From: Colius striatus
Lineage: Eukaryota > Chordata > Aves > Coliiformes > Coliidae
DNA length: 64,000 nt
Assembly (NCBI RefSeq): GCF_028858725.1
Contig: NC_084775.1
Location: forward strand, 15,459,597 to 15,523,596
Direction: 5' to 3'
Part shown: positions 49,791 to 61,600 of the stretch, one piece after another
How positions within the stretch are numbered: the stretch's first letter is position 1
Layout: every line of letters begins with the position of its first letter
Made by a program: the position numbers and the translations under genes
The notes under the pieces: generated by a model
Told to the model about the DNA's origin: nothing
What the model saw: the letters and a program-made list of their open reading frames with translations, nothing else
The model's database searches: none

Positions 49791-51230
49791 GCATCTATTA
49801 GCACTGGGCCTCCTTCACTCCCACCCCACGCTGATGAAAAAGTGAACACCAAAGCCAGAGACTCTTTGGGGAAGTGAGGTCGAGGGTGTTTCTGCTTAAA
49901 GAACTGAGCAGAGGAAGCTGCAGGACTGACAGAAAAGCTCCCCCCACTACATGTGGCACCCTGGGCACAGGAGCAGCATCTCTGGCACAGGACCAGCACC
50001 TTGTGCTGCTCCTCCCTGCAAGGAGGGGAAGCCCTTCCACCACCCTGTCCAGCCTCAGCTCTTCCCTGTTGTTTCCAAGCTGAAGGGGCAGCACTGAGGG
50101 CTCTGGGTGCTGGACACAGTGGCTCCCAATGTGTTTCTGTACTGAGGAGGGCTTGGGGCAGTTTTCAGTCCCTCAGGAAGCCTCCCTCTTGGACACACCA
50201 CCTCTCTGTGCCCTGCTGCTGTGCTGTTTGCAGCCTGATGCTCCCAGCTGTAGGACACGCTCCTGCCTGCACTGCTGAGGGCTCTGGGACAGCCCCAGGT
50301 CACTGCAGCTGCCAGTGTGTGTAAGATGGGAACCCCTCTGAGTGCCAGCTGAGGAGGCACCAGCCCCTGCTACTCATCACAACCCTTTATCCTGCAAACT
50401 TCTTGAAACAATTGATCCCCAGCAAACAGATTTTCAACCCAAGGAGAGCTCTTCCCCTCCCACTGGTACCTGCAGCCAGAGGGGATGCTGGGGCTGAACA
50501 TCCAGGGCTGGGGCTGCTCCAAGGGGCAGCTCCATGTGGAGTTAAGCTCAGCTACCTAAACACAGCTTGGACTCACAAAATCATCGTGCTTGCACGTGAC
50601 CTGGAGGATTTGGCTCCTCCTCCTCTAATGCCTCTGTCCTGCCTGAGCCCTGTTCCTGGCAGAGGACACCCGGGACTGGCAGCACAGAGCCATTCTTCAC
50701 GTGCACAGAGAGAGGCAGCCAGAGCCAAGGAGTTCTTAGTGCATTCCTGTAAATCTACAGAGCTCAGCTTCAGCAGGGATGATGGATTGGAAGCAACTTC
50801 ACAAAGAAAAGCAGGCTGGGCTGAGAATTAAAGCAGGACAGTTAAAGGCCCTTTGGTACAAGTAAATCACGTTTATTATTTCAAAGCTTGTGGACAGAGT
50901 TCCTGGATGTGCACAGTTGCTGTTCTGCACCCCAGCTGGGACTTGCAAAGAGAAGCTGATTGTTTTCCTTTCTTCATTCCTCAGAGTCCTGTCTGAGCCT
51001 CTCCACAGCACAGGCCCTGCTGAAGCCTCGTGGCTGGCTGCAGCCCGGGGCTGACAGTAACACAGGGCTGGCTGCACAGCTGTGCCCCTCACAGCATCTA
51101 TGAACAACGTCCTGCTTACCTAGGCTGCAAGTTCTTGGCAGCTCACATTTCCAGTCCAGGCCTGTTCCTTGTTGGAGGAAAGCAGTCTGCTGGCTGCAGC
51201 TTCCCATGCTCAAGGAAACCAACAGTGCAT
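49791..51230 (-). other. MMAB: MMAB 3' UTR and flank
   Basis: Downstream of the MMAB stop on the minus strand. The first canonical signal is AATAAA at 50872-50877, giving a 3' UTR of about 360 bases. Beyond it no feature was seen. Confidence 0.5.
50872..50877 (-). terminator. Polyadenylation signal, MMAB
   Basis: AATAAA on the minus strand about 350 bases after the MMAB stop codon (read AATAATAAACGTGA). It is the nearest canonical signal. Confidence 0.65.
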
Positions 51231-54200
51231 TTATGGTTCAGGCTTTATGTATATTTTCTCTTCCTTCCCTTCCTTCATTGCAGCATAACGAGCCAAGACA
51301 AAGAGGTAGTCACTCAGTCTGGAAACCAAAGGAAGAGCAGTGAAGCCACTTCTCATCTCAGGTACATCTGTCCCCAGCAAGACACAGCTACACAGCACAG
51401 CTGGGCACAGCCACGAGCAGCCAGGGAAGGCAGAGACCACAGCAGCAGCACATCCCACAACAGCCTCAGGTGAGAGTGTCTGCAGCCACACAGGACTTGC
51501 ACACACACTCACTAACAAGCTGCTTGTTGAAACTTCAAAGATCTCATTCTAGAAGCTTCATGAGGTAAAACCCTGCAGGTTTATCCCACCCCTATGGGAG
51601 CAGCAGCAGGTGCAGAGCAAGGGTTTGGCATTTGGGGGGTTTGTACCTGTTTAAGTATTTGGCCACGTTTGGATCTGCTTCCCCTGCTTGTACTAAAGGA
51701 ACCACACTAGGACAAGAAAAGGAAAGGAAACTTTCAGTGTATTTAATTCCAGTTTGATGCACAAAGGACTGAGATTTGCTGGAACACCAACCTCCACCCC
51801 CTAAACTCCCCTGGAGTCCCCGTTTACTGCCCCAGGAGGAATCTCTGGTGCCTGGATGATGGGACCAGGAGTGCTGGCTGTTGTGGAGGGCTGCAGCTCT
51901 GCTCCCAAAGGCTGCTCCTGAGTGGGTGTCACTGAACAATGAGAGCCATTTGCACCTGTCCTTGCAGGGACCTTTCTTTGGCTGAGGAAACAGAGCCCTT
52001 CCTCCTCTCCTGACTGTACAGCCCCCATTCTGGCTTGCTTTTGACAAGAAACCACTGGCTGAGATGTTACTTTTTGAAGATCAGGCTGCTCCAGTGTATC
52101 TTGTCAGAGCAGAAACGCTCACAGCAGAGCATATCCACAGAAATTACTTCCCACACATCAGCAGCCTCAGTAAAGAAGCCCCAGCAGCTTGGAACTGCTG
52201 CTGAGCCAGTTCAGGCTCAGGCAAGAGACTCTGCCTGGGAGTGATTTACATAGCAAGCAGACAAAAGAGTTTTCTTCTTTGGTTTCCTCCCAGTTTTCAC
52301 CCCCACTACAGAAGTGGAACCAGGTAGGACCAAGTGGGACCAGCAACATCCTAAAGCTGCTAAAAGCTTCCCTGGATCTCAGGGCTGGCAGAGCCCCAGC
52401 TCCCCCGTGTGCCAGCCTGTAATGTGCATTTAGCAAACCAGGCACAGGCTGGACACATAGCTGCACCTCAACAGAAACCTGTTGGTTCTTCTGGACCTCC
52501 TGGCTCGCAGTCTCAGGTCAGAGGAGGGAACAGAGACTTGATTTTGCTGACTGTGCTCCTGGAATTTGACTAATACAAGTATAGGAAGCTTGACTCAAGC
52601 CCTGAGTGTGATACAGCCAGGGAGGGTGTGGAGGCTCCTTCTTAGGAGGTTCCCAAACCCCCCTGGACACGTTCCTGAGCCCCCTGAGCGAGGGGAACCT
52701 GCTGTAGCAGGGGCTGGAGCAGCTCTGCAGGGCCTTTCCCACCCCCACCATGCTGGGATGCTGTGGCTGATTGCTCTGACTGCTGCTGTTGTAGCATCCT
52801 CATCCCCCCTAATGCATTTGATTCTGCCACGCTGCAGCCCACACTCACCACCTCTCAGCTCTGCGGCACACGGCTCGGGAGAAGTGGAGAGCAGCACTGC
52901 TCTTACCTCCTGACTGGAACAACAAGGAAACAGCACATCAGCCTCTGCTCACAACAGATCACAGCCAGCCAGCTCAGGGTGTGCCTGCAGCAGAGCTTAT
53001 GACACCTCACACACACACACACAGAGCCGAGCCCTGTGTCACGGCTCAGACCCGTGCAGAGGTGTGGGGATTTAACTCAGCCGGGTCCTTCTCTCTGCTT
53101 TTCCCTTGGTGTTTGTCACAGAAGGGCCTCAGAGGCTGTTTCCCCCCGGCAGGGGAGCAGCACGCACCGGGAGGATGAAGGTCCGCAGCGGCGGCAGCTG
53201 CTCGCAGTAACCGTCGATCCAGCGCTCCAGCTCCAGCACGGGCCCCTCGCCAAAGGACGTTCGTTCTACGAGGGGAAGGAAGAACCAGCTCCAAGACATG
53301 CTGAACTGATTCAGTCTGCACACAGAGCTCTCTCCTAGCAGCAGGTTTGCCAACAGCACCAAACTGGGAGGGCTGGCTGATCACCAGAGGCTGAGCTGCC
53401 AGCCAGTGAGAGCTGCACAGGCAGTGCCCCAGGCCACACAACCACAGCAGCTCCTGGAACATGTGGGACTTGACTCAGCACCCAGCCAGCTGCCCCACAC
53501 CACAAGAGGCTCCCCAGCAGGGAGGGCAGCCCAGATCCCACAGCCCTTATCCCAGGGAAGGTTCCCTGGGGCTTACTCAGGTGAGCCTCCCTGGCTGAGG
53601 AGAGCGGCGTGGCGATGTTGGAGCCCACGTCCTGCAGCATGCACTGGACCTGCATGTGGCAATGGGGACAAAAAGAAGCAGTGCCTTCATTAAGCAGCCT
53701 TTGATGCTCCAGTACAACTGTAGCAAGCTCTGTGAGGTGACAGCTGGTTGTGTTGTTCACCACCCCCCAGCCTGCTGGCAGGGGGGATCAGGTAAGTGCT
53801 CCCTAATTGCTTTATGAGGAGCCAGATTAGTGCACGTACTCGTTTTGCCTGGCACATAAACCCACCCTGGCTGACTTTGCAGAAAGCAGACTGGGGAGTG
53901 CTCACATAACCCCTTTGCTGGTAGGGCACCAAAGCAGTAACCTCTGGAAGAAGGGCAGGGACAGACAGTTGCAGGCATTGGTTGCATGTCCACTTCCACG
54001 AGGGACATCTCCCCTCGGCCCAGGACACTCCAGCAGCCTGGTCAAGCTTTTTAAAAGTCTCTGATTAGTTCTGTGTTCTTCTGCTAATTAGCTTCACTGT
54101 GCACAACTCAGAGGCTGCCATGCTGCAACCCAGCTCCCAGTGTCATGCCCACGTGGTTACTTTGCCCTGATTCCAAATCAGAGGCTATGTGACCAGAAGC

Positions 54201-55353
54201 CTTGTGTCCATGACCAACAAGTCTGGACAAATCTAGAGATGCTTGTCTGCTCACAGCTCATCACCTGACCTACCAGTTTCCTTCTTGGTTAGAGAACTGT
54301 GTTTCTTTGAGTAATCAAGTGTCAGAGTCTTAGCACTCTGTAATACCTTTATTGAATCCCTGTGTGTGAGTGGGAGCACTGTGCCTAAAATTCAAAGGCT
54401 GATGGGTACATTTGAACAGCAGAGGGGAAGTGACTGTGCTGGATTATCATCCATACTCACTTTGTGAAGCTGTTCAACAAACGTGTGGCCCTTTTCACTG
54501 CTGAATTCACCAGCAAGCCTAGGTTAAAACAACACAACAGAGTTAGCTGGTGGTTTAAAAAACCCACCTGTGATGGTGCATGTGTGATCTTCCCTGTGAA
54601 AACCCACAGCCTGGGCTCTCCTGGCTCTGTGTCAGTGCCACCCGACTGATGAGTCTGGCCTGTGGGTCATCTCCTTCCCTCCTGCTGAGTGGTGGGGCTG
54701 GGAGAGCAGCTCTTAAGGAAGAGGATGCCCAGAAGGCTCCAGGGCAGTGGTGTGGGACTGGTCGCTGGGCTTTGGTGCACTGGGAGCTGCCTGTGCAGGG
54801 TCAGCGCTCGCCTGGCTCCTGGCCAGTGCCTGGAAGGGCACAGCCAGGCCGGCTGCACAGAGCTGGGCCTCCACGGCCCCTCGGCAGCGGCACACAGGGC
54901 CCAGGGGCTGGGGGTTACCCGATGGCCGAGCTCAGTTCGTCCGTGGCTCCCAGGGCTTCGAAGATCCGGTCGCCCTTCGGCCTCCGCTCGCCCGTGAAGG
55001 TGCTGGAGAAGCCTTCGGGAAGGCGCGGGGGCGGCGTTCAGCGGCCGGGCCCGGCCGTGCCCCGCGGCTCGCTCGGGCCGCGTGTCCCGGCCCCATCCCC
55101 GCCCCTACCTGCGTCCCCCGTCTTCGTGTAGATGCGGGGCGCGCGGGGCTCGCGGGGGCCGCCGTCGGCGCTGCGGACGTGAAGGCCGTGAGACGGGGCG
55201 CCGGGCCGGGCCCTCCCCCGCCCGGCCTTCCCCCGCCCAGCCCGGCCCGGCCCGGCCCGGCCCGGCCCGCGCTCACCTGCCCGCGCCGCTCCGCCGCCGC
55301 CGCCCCGCCGGGCCCCGCAGCCCCTTCAGCCCCCGCACCGCCGCCCGCAGCAT
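51231..55353 (-). CDS. MMAB: Corrinoid (cob(I)alamin) adenosyltransferase, mitochondrial
   Basis: MMAB makes adenosylcobalamin from cob(I)alamin and ATP in mitochondria and delivers it to methylmalonyl-CoA mutase. Exons in transcript order: 55353-55277, 55170-55109, 55012-54919, 54518-54461, 53649-53577, 53265-53168, 52913-52849, 51706-51647, 51318-51231. They total 675 bases, giving 224 residues (human 250; the difference is mainly a shorter N-terminus). The Arg-rich, acid-free first 25 residues suit a mitochondrial presequence. The PduO-type core follows: [20 protein letters not shown] (ATP site), then [27 protein letters not shown] and [10 protein letters not shown]. The last holds the Arg/Glu residues mutated in human cblB disease, all kept. 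One Arg after this motif is Cys here. The ATG at 55353 has A at -3. The frame stays open upstream but crosses the promoter. Shares a promoter with MVK. Confidence 0.95.
52619..52760 (+). mobile_element. CR1 LINE fragment in MMAB intron 7
   Basis: CCAGGGAGGGTGTGGAGGCT, TGGACACGTTCCTGAGCCCC, CCTGCTGTAGCAGGGGCTGG and AGCTCTGCAGGGCCTTTCCC match sister copies on the + strand, so it is antisense to MMAB. Ends near CCATGCTGGGATGCTGTGG. Confidence 0.9.
53008..53023. repeat. (CA)8 microsatellite in MMAB intron 6
   Basis: Eight CA units in the intron between MMAB exons 6 and 7, likely length-variable. Confidence 0.85.
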
Positions 55354-55602
55354 CCTCCCGGCCGCCGTAACCGCCGCCGCTTGACCCTTCGCGGCCGCCG
55401 TCCTTCCCCTCGCCCCCACCCACCCGCTGTCACCCCAGCGCCGCACCACTCCGCGCCGCCGCCTTCCCATTGGCCTTCCCGAAGTCCCGCCCCCGCGGGC
55501 GCTGCGGCTATTGGCTGGGAGGCCAGGAGGGCGGGGCGGGGCGCGGCTGCTATTGGCGGGCGGGGCTGTCAGTCGGCTGAGGCGCCGCGGCGGCTGAGGG
55601 CG
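55354..55602. promoter_or_regulatory. Divergent promoter of MMAB and MVK
   Basis: Only 249 bases separate the two start codons. A near-consensus sterol response element (GTCACCCCAG, 55429-55438) is followed by three CCAAT boxes in inverted form (ATTGG at 55469-55473, 55510-55514, 55552-55556). GC boxes lie around 55487, 55530 and 55558. No TATA box is seen. In mammals this gene pair is controlled by SREBP-2, working with NF-Y and Sp1, and the sites here fit that. Both genes should respond to sterol depletion. Confidence 0.8.
55429..55438 (+). promoter_or_regulatory. Candidate sterol response element
   Basis: GTCACCCCAG differs from the classical ATCACCCCAC at the first and last base and keeps the TCACCCCA core. 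It lies 40 bases from the nearest CCAAT box. Confidence 0.6.
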
Positions 55603-58600
55603 ATGTGGCGGCGCGGGCTGGTGCTGTCCGCGCCGGGCAAGGCCATCCTGCACGGGGAGCACGCCGTGGTGCACGGCAAGGTGAGCGGCCGGCCCCGGCC
55701 CCGCGCTGAGGGCAGGGCTGAGGTGGAACAGGGGCCACGCCGAGCCCAGGCCCCGCTCCGGGCTGGGGCAAAGCGGCCGGGAACCGCTGGGGGGAAAGGG
55801 CCTGGGGGTTGGTGCCAGCGGCTGGAGAGGAGCCAGCAGCGTGCCCAGGGGAGCAACGGGACACGGGCAGCCTGGCTGGGATCTGCAGTGCTCAGCAGGA
55901 GCAGGGCAGGGATTGTCCCCTGTGCTGGGCCCAGCGGAGGCTGCAGCTCCAGGGCTGTGTCAGTGCTGGGCCCCTCACTCACTGCCACAGGGACACTGAG
56001 GGGCTGCAGCGTGGCCAGAGCCGGGCACAGAGCTGAGGAAGGGGCTGGAGCACAAGGGTGCTGGGGAGGGGCTGAGGGAATGGGGGTGTTGAGCCTGGAG
56101 AAGAGGAGGCTGAGGGGAGACAGGAGCCCTCTCTGACACTCCCCGAGGCTGCAGTGAGCTGGGGGTAGGACTCTGCTCCCAGGTAATGAACAACAGGACT
56201 AGAAGAAACAACCCCAAGTTTCCCCAGGGGAGGTTGAGGTTGGAGCTGAGGCAGAACTGTTTCCCTGAGAGGGGTGTCAGCCCCTGTGCCAGGCTGCCCA
56301 GGGAGCTGGGGGAGTGCCCAGCCCTGGAGGGATCCCAAAGCCGTGGAGCTGAGGTGCTGAGGGCCAGGGGTTAGTGGTGGGCTTGGCAGGATGAGGGGAG
56401 GGCTGGGACTGCAGCAGCTTCAAGGGCTTTGCCAACCCAAACCTTGCTGTGATTGTGTGTTTGTTCCCCTGCAGGTGGCCCTGGCTGTGGCTCTGGACCT
56501 GAGGACCTTCCTCAGTCTGCAGCCTTGTGCTGAGGGCAGCATTCACATCCGCCTGCCCGGCGTCGGTGTCGCGAGGAGCTGGGACACCTGCAGCCTCCAG
56601 GCCCTGTGCAGGGGCTTTGCAGGCAAGAGCTGCCACTGTCCCTGTCTCCTGTGGGGCAATCAGTCCTGCTCAGCGCCTTCTGCCCAGTAACTGCCCCAGG
56701 ACCCCACAGGTCACTTGTTCCCCCTGCAGAACGTTGCTGAGCCTTGTTGCCTCTGAGTACTAACATGTCCCCACACCCTCCCAGCTCAGGCACCCAGGCT
56801 GGCTCTGTGTGCCACTTGTGACCTCCCTGGTGCTCTGGTATCTGTAAGTGGCTCTTACCATGGCTGTGTCCTTCTGGTTCAGGTTCCCAGCAGCTTGTTC
56901 TAGTGCTGCTGTGTCTCAGGCAGTGCTGTAATACAGGAGCCAGCCAGAGACCACATCCAGGTGTGTTGCTGGTGGGTGGGTCTCTCTGAAGCTGGTCTGA
57001 ATGGAAGGCTTCAGGGGAAGGCAGGGATGCAAGGCCTGTGTTCCTGCCTCTCTGCCCCATGCCAGCCTTCACTGGCATCCTGCACCATCCTGTGCTGAGT
57101 GGAGACACTGACTGGTGCTTGGGCCATTTATCTCTGGAGGACCTGGTGTGAGCTCTTGTGAGCACAGTTTGCTGAGCAGAAGGCAGAACAAAGCCTGTGG
57201 AGTCAGAGCATTAGTAACCTCCCTCAGTTCTCTCACCTGGTCCTGCTCCTGGTGATTCTGGACTCATGTGAAGCACTTCAGAATATCAACATTCTTGAAT
57301 AAAGAGTTTGTGACTTGCTGAGTCCAGGCAGTGATGGGTGGGTAGCCTGGGAGTGTAGGGAAGGAGCCAGTTGCTGTAATACAGCACAGGTGTGGGAGCA
57401 GTGGCTTCTCAGAGTGGCTGGTGGAGATTTTGCTCTCATCTTCTCATGAATCCTCAGGTGAAAGGTTTGCAGGTGAAACCTGGAACTGGCTCAATCTGTT
57501 TCTGCCTGCTATTGCAGGAGGTGGTGTTCTTATAAATAGTGCTTTCAAGTTTACCAGTTCCCTGGTTTCAGAGTGCTTATTCTGCCCTGCTTGCTTCCTC
57601 AGCTGGCCTGGATGAGTCTAAGGCCCCCAGTGCAGAGCAGCTGGATGCACTGAGGGAGTTTGCTGGGATCGCTGCCGGCGCCTCAGCCCCCGAGAGCCTG
57701 GCCACTCTTGCCTTTCTGTACATGTGCCTGGCTATTTCAGCTAAGTATGGGTAAGGTTATCTTCCTACCCCCAAATAAACCTGCTCTCTTGAGTGGTGGT
57801 CACCAGTAGTTGCCCCTTTGCAGGGAGAAACCAAGTCTTTGAGGCAAACTAAGAAATCCCAAGGAAGCTTCACTCGGTTTCAGTTCTGAGCACCCTCTTC
57901 AGGATGGAGCTGTTTGGTGGTTGGGGTGTCCCAGGCAGGTGCAATCCCCTGGGAGTCCCCTGCTCTCCTCTGAGTGTCTGCTGCTGGAGTCAGAGCAGTT
58001 CATCCCAGCTTTCCTTTGCCTCAAGTTGCCCCAGGGTAGGTTGAGATTGGAGCTGAGGCAGAACTGTTTCCCTGAGAGGGGTGTCAGCCCCTGTGCCAGG
58101 CTGCCCAGGGAGCTGGGGGAGTGCCCAGCCCTGGAGGGATCCCAAAGCCGTGGGACTGAGGTGCTGAGGGCCAGGGGTTAGTGGTGGGCTTGGCAGGGTG
58201 AGGGGAGGGCTGGGACTGCAGCAGCTTTGAGGGTTTTCCCAGCCAAACCAATTCTGTGGTTCTATGATTTTTTGAAAGAGCTGCACTAAGAACTGCAGCC
58301 AGTTTCTGAACTTGACCAGCCCTGTTGATGGGATCAGTGTAAGATGCTGGATGGGTGTTCAGGACAGTGTCTGATGCAGCACTGTTGCTGTAAGCCATGT
58401 CAGAACCTGACCTCTACATTCATAGCAAAGGGATAAAGGTTAAAGAGCTTCAATGTGATAGCACTGGGGCTGTGGTCAGCCTGCTCTGAAGCCATCACTT
58501 CACAGTTTGTGTCACTCACCAGCCAGTGGAAAGCTCCTGGGTTCAGTGGTGGATCTGTAACAACCTGGCTGTGTTCAGTGGAGAAAAGGAATGCAAGAGC

Positions 58601-61600
58601 AGGGATATTCATCTTCCCCATCAGCTTGTCACTGCAGTGGGATGGAGCTGTGCAGTTATGGATGTGGCATATTGACACTTTCTTTAGAAATAGTTTAAAG
58701 CTCGATGTACAACAATCTTCCAGGAGTCTCCTGGTGGTGCTGCTCAAGGATTTAGCTACTAAGTGCCCCTACTAGCAGCTCATAGATCCCATTCAGCCAG
58801 GCTTGGTTCTAGTACAAGGCTTAGTGAGGCACTCAGTGGGCTAGCTGAGCCCTGGGCTGGGCTAGCTGAGCACTGCTGTGTCTGGGATGCCTGTGCATGT
58901 GCTGATGCTGCCAGTTTTCAGCCAGCTTTTCCTGCCCTCGGTCCAAACTCTCACCTTTTGCCTTTGAAATCCTGCCTTGGGGTGGAGCTGGGGCTGGGTG
59001 CCTGTGGTGGAGCTGGGACTGGGTGCCTGTGTAAGTTGCTGCCTGTTTGTGTTCCAGAGACGTGCCCAGTGTGGATGTGGTGGTGTGGTCGGAGCTGCCC
59101 CTGGGAGCGGGGCTGGGCTCCAGTGCTGCCTACTCCGTGTGCCTGGCAGCTGCCCTGCTGACAGCTTCTGGAGCCATCTCCTGCCCCCTGAAGGAGGGCC
59201 AGTCCACAGCCAGGTAACACAGTGGTAACTCCCTGCTTTAGGTGCATGACCTGAGGCTACTCTGCTCTCTCTGCTCCTGTCTTTCAGCTCCGTGCACTGG
59301 CACCTCTCGGTCTCTCTGGCCAAATCCCAAGCTGTGGCCACAGCAGTGGCACCCTGAGCCCAGCTCCTTTCCCTGTTGAGAGGTGCTGGGGGAGAAATCA
59401 CTGTGGTAGAATTGCAGCCAAGGTTTGCTTTGTAACCCCTTTCACTCTTTATGTTGCCACAGCCCATCAAGTAGTGTGTTCAGTCAGGGGCCTTGGTCCT
59501 TGCTGAGTCTGACCCAGCACCAAACTCTTTGTGCCAGCATTTAAGCTCTCAAAGCACTTTCCAGTGTGTGGGACTGCTTTTAAGACAACAGAAGACCTGT
59601 TTTTGAGGGGTTTAGCATAACACCTGGGTGTGTATTTGGTTCCCTCTGTGCTCTAAGCACAGCTTGAAGCGTCAGGAGTTAATCCCTAAAAATCAGTGTC
59701 CTGGCAGGAGATGGTCTAGTTTAATTGTTGACCCAGTTTGTGAGGCTCCTGCAGACAAGCAGCTGGTGATTAGAGGCTGCAGTTGCATGTGTGAAGCACA
59801 ACTTTCACTGTTCTCACAGTGCCTGTAACACCCTGCCCTGCCCATTGGTGAGCACCTCAGGCCAAGGTGGCTGGTGACACACAGCCTTGGGGACCTGGGG
59901 ATGGCTCAGGGCTTGGATTCAGTTAAATCTGACCTTCTCAGGGCTAGGCCCTTCCCCCTGGTTCTGCTCCCTCCCATCCTGCCTTCTGTTCCTGGACCCA
60001 CTTCCCCTCCAAGGTTTGGATGTGCCTCTGCATCTGCCAGGCAGGGAAGCGGTGTGTGCTGCAAACGGCTGCTGAGGGAGGGCTGGGCTTCCACTGCAAC
60101 TGGGTGCCTCGTGGTTTCCACTGGTTCTGCCTCTCCTGTGTGCTCCTCTGTGCTGCTGCCAGCTGAATATTGGAGTCATGTCCTTGCCTTTCAGGTGGTC
60201 AGAAGAAGAGCTGACCCTGATTAACAGCTGGGCCTTCCAGGGGGAGCGGGTGATCCACGGCAACCCCTCGGGTGTGGATAACGCTGTTGGGACCTGGGGT
60301 ATGTGCTCCCTGGCACTGAATATGGGTGCTGAGGAGAGGTTGAGGGGGTGGCAGAATAGCAGATGTGTTTCCATTGTGTGTATCAGGTGTGGGAGGGTGT
60401 GAGCAGATGCCACAAGTTGCATTTCTGCCAAGGATGAGGCTTGGTCGCGGGTGCTGCAGGGACTCGGTGGAGCAGGTTCCCTCCCTGCACTAAGGCACAG
60501 CACTGAGTGGGGGGAGCCTCTTTCTGTCTTTGTTTGCTCCTTCTGTAAGCTGGGACTGGAGCCCACTGGGGTGTTGGGGGCTTGTTGCAGTAACACCAGA
60601 GATCTGGTCCCACAGACAGAGACCCCACTGCAGATAACTGACCTGCACAAAGAGGCCTCATCCTGTCCCAGGGATGGTGCAGTAGAAGGTGCAGTTGCAT
60701 AGCTGACAGTTTCAGTTAGCAGAGATTTCCAAGTGTTTTGGAAGAGTCCTCAGAGACTTTTAATGATATTTCTGATGAGACCTGATGGCACAGCCACTGT
60801 AAAAGTGGGAGCAGAGTGAGATGTGCCTCCTGGACAAAGCAATTCCCTGCTGAGGGATGGCTGCTGACAGGAGTGCACACAGGCCAGTTAGAAACCTGCC
60901 TGCTTGGCTCTGCCCCAGGGAATGGCTGCTGGAGCTGTTGCTTTTTTTCAGTGCAGATTTAATGCTGGCCAAACTCTCTGCCTTTTGAAAAGTGTTGGGT
61001 GTGATGCCAGAGGAGAGGGGAGCAGAGGCAAAGGCGCTGGGTTAACTACGGCCGGCCAGACCCTCTCGTTAAGTCAGCAGGGTCAGGCAGATTCATGCTG
61101 CCTGAGAACATGGTTCATTTCACTGGTGTTTCTTGTAATTACTGTCATGTGCTCTGGGTGAGGCTCTAAAGATGAAAGAGCTTCTGTCTCTTCCCACACA
61201 GCCTTATCTCTGGGCTGGCTGTGTACTGAGACAATGCGTGTGCTTTACTTTAGGTGGAGCCCTGAGATACCAGTCAGGCAAAATCACACCATTAAAGAGG
61301 TAACCCTGGGGTTTAAAAATAACACCTGCAGAGGGTGGGTGGAACATGTCAGGGAGGATCTGGCAGGGTGTGAGATGGATGGGAGGTGGAAGAGCTGCCC
61401 AGCAAGGGCCTGCCAGGGGGTGGGTAACTCAGGGTTTGGGGTGGATGGGGAACGATGAGATGTTTGGTCATTATCTGACATCAGATGAACACAGCACAAA
61501 GGATCAATATTAATTTCATGGCATTATGGGCAGCAGGAACGGATCTGCTCCTGGCAGCAAATGACATTGTGGGGAGGGGGAACTTTTTGCTTTACCTGGT

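Larger units (their letters stand above)
54880..55800. other. CpG island over MMAB/MVK first exons
   Basis: A CpG-dense block covering MMAB exons 1-3, the shared promoter and MVK exon 1. Its most extreme part is a run of CCCGG units near 55240-55268 in MMAB intron 1. Confidence 0.8.

Noticed and set aside
55381-56136. A 251-residue + strand frame beginning upstream of the MVK start
   Set aside because: Contains MVK exon 1 in frame, but reads through promoter, intron 1 and CR1. The splice donor at 55680 and conservation support the short exon.
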